A stretch of DNA of 64,000 nt from Stappia sp. GTDB taxonomy: Bacteria > Pseudomonadota > Alphaproteobacteria > Rhizobiales > Stappiaceae. Shown here piece after piece: positions 53,281 to 59,810 of this stretch (position 1 is its first letter; every line of letters starts with the position of its first letter). The stretch is from assembly GCA_002722295.1 (NCBI GenBank), contig PBLF01000021.1, forward strand, positions 62,001 through 126,000, read 5' to 3'. Under the pieces are notes generated by a model, which worked only from the letters and a program-made list of their open reading frames with translations, made no database searches and was not told where the DNA came from. Both the position numbers and the translations under genes were made by a program.

Positions 53281-53735
53281 GTCGCCTCCGCCTTTCAGCC
53301 CGTCTGGCTCCGCTGTCCCGGCCGCCGCGACTGTTGCACGCGAACAAGGTCGCGGAAATGGCCGTCACTTGGCCTCACTGCGCCCGGTGCGGTAAACAGA
53401 GTGTAAATATCGCCTTGCCCACGAGTCGTCCACGTTCCGGGCGGTTGATTGGCCGATTCTTTCCCGCAGTGGTTAACCTGACGTCTGCCCGCTCGAAGTC
53501 CCGACGATAGACGGGGCTCCATTTCATCGCGATTTCATCTAGGATCGCTAAGGGTTGCATCCAGGGCGAAAGTGCTCCCGGCGCGGTTGTGTGCCCCCAG
53601 ACGGAGGCATGCGGTGTTCGGGCGCTTCGGCTTGTGATGTGACCATGTGACGTTTCCAGGGTCGCTGCGATGAATGCCCATTGCAGCCGACGACCAGTGC
53701 AACGAACGACCACCGGCAATGCAAGGAGAGGCGAT
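53281..53735. other. Long intergenic region between the kinase and the first phasin gene
   Basis: No gene is supported in 455 bp. It contains the divergent kinase and phaP promoters, a cluster of three TGTGA repeats (53633-53651), and the inverted pair TTGCA (53681-53685) / TGCAA (53698-53702) 34 bp upstream of the phasin start. The TGCAA words recur at the second phasin promoter. Confidence 0.55.
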
Positions 53736-54152
53736 ATGACGACGGGCAAGACACCTGGCTTCGAGATCCCCGACCAGATGCGTGATCTCGCCGACCGCAG
53801 CGTCGAGCAGGCCCGCAAGGCCTTCGATGACTATATGGTGGCCGCGCGCAAGGCGGTCGGCACGGTCGAGGACCAGGCGAAAACGGCCAAGGCGGACGCG
53901 GACAACATCCAGCGCACGGCGCTGGAGTACAGCGAGGAAAACATCGCCGCCGCCTTCGAACTGGCGCAGAAGATGGTGCGCGCCGGAGATGTCAACGAGA
54001 TGGTGAAGCTTCAGAGCGACTACCTGCGCAAGCAGATGGAGTCGCTGGGCGAGCAGGTGCGCGATCTCGGCGACAAGGCGACCAAGGCGGCGCAGACGGC
54101 GGCCCAGTCCGCCGCCCAGTCGGCAACGCGCGGCGGATCCTCCGGCGACTGA
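53736..54152 (+). CDS. phaP: Phasin-family protein (PHA granule-associated)
   Basis: 138 residues. A short leader is followed by the amphipathic phasin helices: DQMRDLADRSVEQARKAFDD, VEDQAKTAKADADNIQRTAL and VNEMVKLQSDYLRKQMESLG. The tail is Ala/Gln/Ser-rich (AAQSAAQSATRGGSSGD). Phasins coat polyhydroxyalkanoate granules. ATG 53736 has AAGGAGAGG upstream; the in-frame ATG 53670 has none. A strong terminator follows before the second phasin gene. Confidence 0.9.
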   Translation: MTTGKTPGFEIPDQMRDLADRSVEQARKAFDDYMVAARKAVGTVEDQAKTAKADADNIQRTALEYSEENIAAAFELAQKMVRAGDVNEMVKLQSDYLRKQMESLGEQVRDLGDKATKAAQTAAQSAAQSATRGGSSGD

Positions 54153-54178
54153 GCCAATCCGCAGGCTTGTATATCCAG

Positions 54179-54229
54179 GGCGGAAGGAGGGCGTGCATCA
54201 TGCACGCCCTCCTTCCGCCCAATTTTTTT
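54179..54229 (+). terminator. Strong terminator with a 43-bp perfect palindrome
   Basis: The dyad spans 54179-54221 with arms starting GGGCGGAAGGAGGGCGTGCA around one base at 54200, followed by TTTTTT (54224-54229). It begins 27 bases after the phaP stop and cleanly separates the two phasin genes. The size of the stem is unusual. Confidence 0.93.
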
Positions 54230-54236
54230 GTGCGTC

Positions 54237-54277
54237 GCAATAATTATGTTGCAATGCACAAGAGGTGCTCCTATATT
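54237..54277 (+). promoter_or_regulatory. Promoter of the second phasin gene
   Basis: TTGCAA (54249-54254) and TATATT (54272-54277) are separated by exactly 17 bases, a good sigma-70 match. A GCAA-N8-TTGC dyad (54237-54252) overlaps the -35 box. Its TTGCA word is also found upstream of the first phasin, so a common repressor such as PhaR is plausible, by analogy only. Confidence 0.6.
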
Positions 54278-54392
54278 GGAGGTCGTACAACGGCGATCGG
54301 AGCATGTGTTGCTTGGCGATCGCACGACCTCTTCCCGCACCGCCGGGCAGGCCCCTGCCGGGCGGTCTGGAGCGGAACAAGGAGTTGCAAGC

Positions 54393-54908
54393 ATGACCGA
54401 GACGCAGACCAAGACCGCCGCGCCGAAAGCACCGCGCGCCAAGACCACCAAGACCGCTGACGAGACTGTCGTCGCGTTCCCGAATTTCGAGGCTTTTGCC
54501 ATGCCGAAGATGGAAATCCCCGCCGCCACCCGCGAGATGGCCGAGAAGGGCATCGAGCAGGCGCGTGAGACCTACGCACGCATGAAGACCATGGCCGAGG
54601 ACGCCACGGACATGATGGAAGACAGCTTCGAGACCAGCCGTCGCGGCGTTCTCGACCTGAACCACAAGGCCCTCGACGCCGCCAAGGCCAACTCCGACGC
54701 GACCTTCCAGTTCGCGAAGGACCTGTTCGAGGTGAAGTCGCTGGCCGAGGCGATCGAGCTGCAGACCGGCTTCATCCGCAGCCAGTTCGACGCCTTCACG
54801 GCGCAGGCCAAGGACATGCAGGAGCTTGCCACCAAGCTCTCCGGCGAAGTGTCGGACACGGTCAAGGGCGCCGTCGAGAAGGCGTCCAAGGACTTCAAGG
54901 TCGCGTAA
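54393..54908 (+). CDS. phaP: Phasin-family protein
   Basis: 171 residues. A ~30-residue Lys/Ala/Thr-rich leader (KTAAPKAPRAKTTKTA) precedes the phasin core: MAEKGIEQARETYARMKTMA, then VLDLNHKALDAAKANSDATF and ELQTGFIRSQFDAFTAQAKD, ending KGAVEKASKDFKVA. This matches the second phasin type of rhizobia. Sequence is clearly diverged from the first phasin, so the two are old duplicates or recruited separately. ATG 54393 has AAGGAG upstream. The basic leader might bind DNA or granule-surface components (speculative). Confidence 0.9.
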   Translation: MTETQTKTAAPKAPRAKTTKTADETVVAFPNFEAFAMPKMEIPAATREMAEKGIEQARETYARMKTMAEDATDMMEDSFETSRRGVLDLNHKALDAAKANSDATFQFAKDLFEVKSLAEAIELQTGFIRSQFDAFTAQAKDMQELATKLSGEVSDTVKGAVEKASKDFKVA

Positions 54909-54932
54909 ATCGCGCCTGAACACAGCACCTGT

Positions 54933-54968
54933 GAAGGGGCCCGCCGCGAGACCGTGGCGGGCCCCTTC
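54933..54968 (+). terminator. Terminator-like hairpin after the second phasin
   Basis: A 13-bp GC-rich stem (54933-54945 with 54956-54968; arm GAAGGGGCCCGCC) and a 10-base loop, 24 bases after the stop. No U run follows, so strength is uncertain. Confidence 0.7.
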
Positions 54969-55091
54969 GCGCTTGGCGGTTTGTGGTGTCGCGCCCGCTT
55001 TCCCTCACCTGTGGACGAGCGTGGTCGCGGCGTGTCGCGGGCTCTTGCATTCCCGCTGAATTGGCACTAGGTTCCGCCACCGAATTGACGT

Positions 55092-55168
55092 GCAGACGTA
55101 GCTCAGTTGGTTAGAGCGTCGGATTGTGGCTCCGAAGGTCGTTGGTTCAACTCCAACCGTCTGTACCA
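55092..55168 (+). tRNA. tRNA-His (anticodon GTG)
   Basis: 77 nt with an encoded CCA. Acceptor arm GCAGACG pairs with CGTCTGT, the D arm is GCTC...GAGC, the anticodon arm TCGGA/TCCGA encloses TTGTGGC with anticodon GTG at 55126-55128, and the T arm is GTTGG/CCAAC. The discriminator is A and position 72 is T, giving a G1-U72 wobble with no C73 partner for a G-1. This differs from the near-universal His tRNA and matches the form known from the alphaproteobacterial clade. Confidence 0.97.
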
Positions 55169-55350
55169 TTCGCCTCCTTCCTTAAAATCGGCTTCGGTGA
55201 CAAGCGCTCTTCGCGGTCCATCGCGATAGTTGCCGGCCTTCCTGCGTTCCCTGCGCGGCACGTTGCGTGTCGCGTGCCCTTCGGGCAGTCTTGTGGAAGG
55301 GCTGCGCGGGAGGCGTGCCCGCGAGGTCTGAACGGGAGCGGTCGGGAGCG

Positions 55351-55764
55351 GTGCCCAGAAAACGACAGGAGCCGCAGTCAGGCGGTCCGTCGGGATGCGG
55401 AGGAGCTTCCTTCCGCACGCGCCGTCTGCTCGAAAGCTATTTCGACCTGACACTCCAGATCCAGGATCACCTCGGCGTCGAGGATGTCTCCGATGTGCTC
55501 ATGCTTGTGCTCATCGGTATCGCGGATCTGCGTGGCGCACCCATGGATGCCGAACTCCTCGCCGAGAAGCTCCTTTCCTCCCGTTCGACCGTAGAGCGCC
55601 GGCTGCGCTCCTATCTGGCCTCGGGCCGCGTGCTCAAGGAGCGGCGCGGAAAGTCCGTCGTCTACCTTCTCTCCTTCGACCATCACGAAAAGCCGGAGCC
55701 GGACATGAGCGTGGACATGGTTCGCTCGGTCATGGCCATGGTTCTCGACATTTCCAACGATTGA
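55351..55764 (+). CDS. Small winged-helix DNA-binding protein, GC-rich paralogue
   Basis: About 137 residues. The first ~20 are disordered and basic. The core LLESYFDLTLQIQDHLGVED then DVLMLVLIGIADLRGAPMDA leads to a winged helix with recognition helix LLSSRSTVERRLRSYLASGR and wing VLKERRGKSVVYLLSF. It looks MarR-like but I cannot assign a known family. Its layout is matched by the gene 170 bp downstream. The start is uncertain; GTG 55351 has GGGAG just upstream. It lies 182 bp after tRNA-His. Confidence 0.7.
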   Translation: MPRKRQEPQSGGPSGCGGASFRTRRLLESYFDLTLQIQDHLGVEDVSDVLMLVLIGIADLRGAPMDAELLAEKLLSSRSTVERRLRSYLASGRVLKERRGKSVVYLLSFDHHEKPEPDMSVDMVRSVMAMVLDISND

Positions 55765-55827
55765 CATGGCGTAACAACGTTGCCGTCAAAACATGTGGAA
55801 AACTGAAACAAGCATGGATTTACGTGC

Positions 55828-55849
55828 GAATCGAAAGCCGAGCCGATTC
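55828..55849 (+). promoter_or_regulatory. Paired GANTC sites before the AT-rich wHTH gene
   Basis: GAATC (55828-55832) and GATTC (55845-55849) lie ~85-105 bp upstream of the second winged-helix gene. In alphaproteobacteria GANTC is methylated by CcrM and, through GcrA, can set cell-cycle promoter activity. gcrA is encoded 0.7 kb downstream. Function here is conjectural. Confidence 0.35.
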
Positions 55850-55934
55850 CCCGAATGCTCGGGGCTGGCCAATAAGACCGAAAAATGGCGTACTTTTCGT
55901 CAAATTGACGAAGTTTGAGCGGAGGGATCGAGCC

Positions 55935-56357
55935 ATGGCGTTGGGAGACGGCACGCTTTCAACTGAGTCTCATCGTATTTTGAGAATTTACGAGATGTTT
56001 TTCGCGCTCATGTTCCGTTTCATGGAAGAGTATGGGGTAAAGGATCTTGGAAATCTGATGATCATCACAACGATTTCCATCGCGAATGCCAATAGAATAC
56101 ATCCTGATATTGAAACGATCTCGGAAGAAACGGATATTCCGTATTCGACTGTCAGGAGAAAGGTCGAAAAACTGTGCGAAGACGGCGTCCTGATCTCGAA
56201 AAAAGAAGCGGGAAAGATATATTTTTCGATATCCGATGATGTTGGTTTCGCTCATCCGGATCAAGGGGATGAATTCGTAAATAATATTTTTCAAAGAGAT
56301 GTATTGGATGCGGTCGTAAAATCCCTTACGGCAATAATATTGGAAAGAAGTAAGTAA
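55935..56357 (+). CDS. Small winged-helix DNA-binding protein, AT-rich paralogue
   Basis: 140 residues. The core ILRIYEMFFALMFRFMEEYG, KDLGNLMIITTISIANANRI and the helix-turn-helix IETISEETDIPYSTVRRKVE, with wing CEDGVLISKKEAGKIYFSIS, align along the whole length with the protein encoded just upstream. Codon use is strikingly AT-rich (AAA, ATA, GAT, TTT), unlike everything around it, which suggests horizontal acquisition or relaxed composition. GGAGGG precedes ATG 55935. No named family recognised; a transcriptional regulator is likely. Confidence 0.8.
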   Translation: MALGDGTLSTESHRILRIYEMFFALMFRFMEEYGVKDLGNLMIITTISIANANRIHPDIETISEETDIPYSTVRRKVEKLCEDGVLISKKEAGKIYFSISDDVGFAHPDQGDEFVNNIFQRDVLDAVVKSLTAIILERSK

Positions 56358-56390
56358 AAATCATTCTGGAAAATAGATTAAATTGACTTG

Positions 56391-56406
56391 TTAAACATTG
56401 ATTAAT
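56391..56406 (+). promoter_or_regulatory. CtrA-type box upstream of gcrA (TTAA-N7-TTAAT)
   Basis: TTAA at 56391-56394 and TTAA at 56402-56405 are exactly 7 bases apart, the CtrA spacing (consensus TTAA-N7-TTAAC). A third TTAA lies at 56378. The site is ~210 bp upstream of gcrA. In Caulobacter CtrA represses gcrA, so the placement is meaningful, though the AT-rich context raises the chance of coincidence. Confidence 0.5.
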
Positions 56407-56613
56407 TATATTCTACGCATACTCGATCACGACATCGAGCACGTGACCCGGAAGCACATATAAAGCGACACCCCCGGGTCGACCCATCGGCGATCTCGAT
56501 CGCACAGTGAGGACGAAGCTTGGCATTGGGCCGCATTACCCTGCGGAACCAAACGGGACCCTTGTATCCGCGTCTCGGTCACTGGCCGGCTATAACAAGA
56601 AGCGAGGCAGACC

Positions 56614-57156
56614 ATGTCTTGGAACCAGGAACGCGAAGATTTGCTCCGTAAGCTGTGGCTGCAGGGCTTGAGTGCCAGCCAGATCGCCTATGTCATGTCG
56701 GGTATCACGCGCAACGCAGTGATCGGCAAGGCTCATCGAATGGGGCTTCCCAAGCGTTCTCCGGCGACGAGCCAGCGTCCCAAGGTCCGCGTGCAGCGTG
56801 GAAAGCCCTCTCTTGCCTGCGTCGGCGGTCGTCCCTCCGCCCGTCCCGATGTTCGGGAAGCTCCGGTGCGCGACGAGTTTGCGTTCGCTCTGGCGAAGGC
56901 CAATTTCGAGGCCGTTCAGGGTCCTCGCGATGCCAGCGAGCGCGTCACGCTGATGACGCTGACGAGCCGCACCTGCAAGTGGCCGATCGGTGATCCGGCG
57001 GATCCCGACTTCCACTTCTGCAGTGTGGATGCCGAAAGCGGCCGCTCCTACTGCGAGTTCCATCACCGCCTTGCCTATCGCGGCCAGCGCCGCCGGGCCG
57101 AGACGGTCGAGACCGCTCCGGCGCGCCAGGCGCGCATCGAAGCCATCGCGGTCTGA
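56614..57156 (+). CDS. gcrA: GcrA cell-cycle regulator
   Basis: 180 residues. The N-terminal helix-turn-helix MSWNQEREDLLRKLWLQGLS with ITRNAVIGKAHRMGLPKR is the invariant GcrA domain that recognises GANTC-methylated promoters. A variable basic linker is followed by the C-terminal sigma70-binding region with conserved CKWPIGDPADPDFHFC and SYCEFHHRLAYR. It binds RNA polymerase sigma70 and directs transcription from CcrM-methylated promoters. It is a monocistronic gene preceded by 256 bp with a CtrA-type site. Confidence 0.96.
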   Translation: MSWNQEREDLLRKLWLQGLSASQIAYVMSGITRNAVIGKAHRMGLPKRSPATSQRPKVRVQRGKPSLACVGGRPSARPDVREAPVRDEFAFALAKANFEAVQGPRDASERVTLMTLTSRTCKWPIGDPADPDFHFCSVDAESGRSYCEFHHRLAYRGQRRRAETVETAPARQARIEAIAV

Positions 57157-57560
57157 CCGAACGCGACCGGGTCACATACCCGGTCGTCTCCCCCCACGTA
57201 TTGGGTTGAACGACGCTCGACCTCCCCCCTCCCGGGTCCTGCGTTGTTTGCCCCGGCGGGACCGGCTTGCCGGTCCCGCCTTTTTTATCTCCACGTGGCA
57301 GGGACCGGCTTGCCGGTCCCGCCTTTTTGTCTCTCATGGCAGGGGCCGGCTCGCCGGTCCCATCCTTCCCGTCTCCGGCGCCGGGGCGTTTGCCGCGTCC
57401 TCTCGCGTCTGTCCCCTTGACCTTGCTCAATGTTTTCCTCCGCGCCTGTGTCAGGGTACCCTGAATGCGGTTTGTTCCTTCCCGGTGAGGGCGGGAGTGA
57501 ACCGGACACAAGACGACAAGGGCCGGCTCGATCAGCCGGCGGCAAGGGAGTGAAGCCTTC
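57157..57560. other. Intergenic region after gcrA with terminators and repeats
   Basis: 404 bp without a supported gene. It starts with an 8-bp stem-loop (57164-57186, CGACCGGG/CCCGGTCG) close to the gcrA stop, continues into a pyrimidine-rich stretch, then the three tandem hairpins at 57258-57361, and ends in the leader of the small conserved gene at 57561. Confidence 0.7.
57258..57361 (+). repeat. Three tandem terminator-like hairpin repeats
   Basis: The 20-mer GGGACCGGCTTGCCGGTCCC occurs at 57258-57277 and 57301-57320, with a third, slightly diverged copy (GGGGCCGGCTCGCCGGTCCC) at 57342-57361. Period is 43 then 41 bp. The first two copies are followed by GCC plus six or five T, giving complete rho-independent terminators, and the flanks (TCTC, GTGGCAGG / ATGGCAGG) are repeated too. 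It looks like a local duplication of a gcrA terminator or a short extragenic repeat. Confidence 0.88.
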
Positions 57561-57941
57561 ATGAGCGATTCCGTGGACCTGAAGCTGATCCGGCTCAACC
57601 TCGCCCGGACGAAGGAGTTCCCCGGCGGCTCCGCGCGGCACGGATACGAGTTCACCGCCCCGCTCGACGCGGACGGGCACATCGATGCGGCAGCCTGGAA
57701 AAAGCTGCGCGAGAAGTGTCGCGTGCGCCGGTTCTGGGCGGACGAGGAGGAGGATATCGGCCACCTCATGCACCGGCCGGGCGGGTCCTGGGCGTTCCAT
57801 TACGACATCGGCGGCGACGAGGATGACGAGGCCGGCTACAGGTTTGGAAGTCACGCCTTCAACGTGGGCGAGTATGTCTCGATCCGCGACGAGGACGGCG
57901 AACTCCACACGTTCCAGGTCGTCACCGTCCAGGACGTGTAG
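57561..57941 (+). CDS. Conserved hypothetical protein (rhizobial type)
   Basis: 126 residues, acidic. Recognisable features are LKLIRLNLARTKEFPGGSAR, HGYEFTAPLDADGHIDAAAW and a glycine-aspartate-rich middle (HYDIGGDEDDEAGYRFGSHA), ending in a beta-rich segment (YVSIRDEDGELHTFQVVTVQ). No cysteine cluster, membrane segment or catalytic motif is seen. I recognise it as a small conserved protein of related genomes but know no function. Context gives no clue; it is monocistronic. Confidence 0.8.
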   Translation: MSDSVDLKLIRLNLARTKEFPGGSARHGYEFTAPLDADGHIDAAAWKKLREKCRVRRFWADEEEDIGHLMHRPGGSWAFHYDIGGDEDDEAGYRFGSHAFNVGEYVSIRDEDGELHTFQVVTVQDV

Positions 57942-58079
57942 GCCTGCGGGGCAGGGCGTGCCGGCCGTCCGGAGTCATTCCAATTCGGAATTGGTTGGCG
58001 ATGTTCCCGGCTTTGCACGGGGCCTTTCCCGTCGCTATACCCGGATCAGTCAGTTTCTTGATGGATCGGGGTAATCGAC

Positions 58080-59750
58080 ATGGCCAACCGGGGTGAACGG
58101 CACAGCGGCACGGGCGGCGCGCTCATCGTGCGCGCGCTGGAGGAACTGGGCGCGGAGCGCGTGTTCTGCGTTCCGGGCGAAAGCTACCTGCCCGTGCTCG
58201 ATGCGCTTCACGATGCCAGCATTCCGGTGACGCTGTGCCGTCAGGAAGGCGGTGCGGCCATGATGGCGGATGCCTGGGGGAAGATGACCGGCAAGCCCGG
58301 CATCTGCATGGTCACCCGTGGGCCCGGTGCCACCAATGCGGCCGCCGGCGTGCATGTGGCCCAGCAGGATTCCACGCCGATGATCCTCTTCGTCGGCCAG
58401 ATCGAGACCGGAATGCGTGGCCGTGACGCCTTCCAGGAGGTGGACTACGTCCAGGTGTTCGGCTCGATCGCGAAGTGGGTCGCCGAGGTCGAGGATGCGG
58501 CCCGTATCCCCGAGATGATCGCCCGCGCCTATGCAACCGCCACCTCGGGTCGGCCGGGGCCGGTGGTGCTGGCATTGCCCGAGGATGTGCTGGCCGAGGT
58601 TGCGGAGGTTGCGAGCCTGTCCGCGCACCAGCCGCTGGAGACCCATCCCTCGCTTGCCCAGATGGCGGACCTGCAAAAGCGCCTTTGGGCCGCGAAACGT
58701 CCGCTGGCGATCCTGGGCGGCAGCCGCTGGAGCGAGCAGGCCCGCGCGGCCTTCGCCCGCTTTGCCGAGCGTTTCCAGCTTCCCGTCGCCTGCTCCTTCC
58801 GCCGGCAGATGCTGTTCGACAACCTTCACGAGAACTACGCCGGCGACGTCGGCATCGGCATCAACCCGAAGCTTGCAGCGCGGGTGCGCGAGGCGGATCT
58901 TCTGCTTCTCGTCGGCGGGCGCATGTCGGAGATGCCGAGCCAATCCTATGCGTTGCTCGACATTCCCCGGCCCGGCCAGACCCTCGTGCATGTTCACGCA
59001 GGTGCGGAAGAGCTTGGCCGCGTCTATCAGGCGGATCTGCCGGTCAACGCGACGCCGAACGGATTTTGTGCGGCGCTCGAGGCCGTGCAGCCGCCCAATG
59101 CCTGCCCGTGGGAAGGTGCCGCCGCCGAGGCCCACGCGGATTATCTCGCCTGGTCGGGCGCGCGGCCGAAGGTGCCGGGCGCGCTTCAGATGGCGCAGGT
59201 CATGGACTGGCTGGAGGGCAATCTTCCCGAGGACGCGATTCTGACCAATGGCGCGGGCAATTACGCCACCTGGGTGCATCGTTTTCACAGGTTCCGCAGG
59301 CTCAATACCCAGCTTGCGCCGACCAGCGGCTCCATGGGCTATGGCCTTCCGGCGGCGGTTGCCGGCAAGCTCAGGTATCCCGAGCGCGAGGTCGTGTGCT
59401 TTGCCGGAGACGGCTGCCTGCAGATGACCATGCAGGAGTTCGGCACCGCCTGCCAGGAGAAGGCGAACATCATCCTCGTGGTGGTGGACAACGGCATGTA
59501 CGGCACCATCCGGATGCACCAGGAGCGCGAGTTCCCGGGGCGTGTCTCGGCGACGACCCTTGTGAACCCGGACTTCGCGGCCCTTGCGCGGGCCTATGGC
59601 GCCCATGCGGAAACGGTCGAGCGTGCGGAGGACTTCGGTCCGGCCTTCGAGCGGGCGCGGGCGTCCGGGACGCCGGCGCTCCTGCACCTCAAGCTCGACC
59701 CGGAAGCCATCACGCCGGTGCGCAGCCTGAGCGAGATCCGCGCCGGCTGA
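58080..59750 (+). CDS. ThDP-binding enzyme, acetolactate synthase large-subunit family
   Basis: 556 residues. The activating Glu is in LCRQEGGAAMMADAWGKMTG, the ThDP/Mg2+ motif is VVCFAGDGCLQMTMQEFGTA ending IILVVVDNGMYGT, and the central domain has LPVACSFRRQMLFDN. No ilvN-like small-subunit gene is adjacent, so this is more likely a decarboxylase, sulfoacetaldehyde acetyltransferase-like or glyoxylate-type paralogue than the biosynthetic IlvB. The first gene of its own unit; converges with the acetyltransferase gene. Confidence 0.88.
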   Translation: MANRGERHSGTGGALIVRALEELGAERVFCVPGESYLPVLDALHDASIPVTLCRQEGGAAMMADAWGKMTGKPGICMVTRGPGATNAAAGVHVAQQDSTPMILFVGQIETGMRGRDAFQEVDYVQVFGSIAKWVAEVEDAARIPEMIARAYATATSGRPGPVVLALPEDVLAEVAEVASLSAHQPLETHPSLAQMADLQKRLWAAKRPLAILGGSRWSEQARAAFARFAERFQLPVACSFRRQMLFDNLHENYAGDVGIGINPKLAARVREADLLLLVGGRMSEMPSQSYALLDIPRPGQTLVHVHAGAEELGRVYQADLPVNATPNGFCAALEAVQPPNACPWEGAAAEAHADYLAWSGARPKVPGALQMAQVMDWLEGNLPEDAILTNGAGNYATWVHRFHRFRRLNTQLAPTSGSMGYGLPAAVAGKLRYPEREVVCFAGDGCLQMTMQEFGTACQEKANIILVVVDNGMYGTIRMHQEREFPGRVSATTLVNPDFAALARAYGAHAETVERAEDFGPAFERARASGTPALLHLKLDPEAITPVRSLSEIRAG

Positions 59751-59810
59751 GGCCGCCTGGGGACGGCGGGTGGCGCGTGGTGCGCCTCCCGTCCGGCCTT
59801 TCCCATCCCA

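Noticed and set aside
55169-56357. Integrated island at the tRNA-His 3' end
   Set aside because: No integrase gene and no repeat of the tRNA 3' end were found downstream within the window; composition shift alone is insufficient.
57285-57908. 207-residue minus-strand frame across the hairpin repeats and the small conserved gene
   Set aside because: Its repetitive Arg/Gly-rich stretch arises from the tandem hairpins, and the plus strand encodes a conserved protein in the same segment.
58050-59687. 545-residue open frame opposite the ThDP enzyme, and similar long shadows at 21417-23045, 36646-38031, 38273-39532 and 43260-44558
   Set aside because: Each lies over a gene with complete catalytic motifs on the other strand and shows Arg/His-rich composition without any recognised domain.
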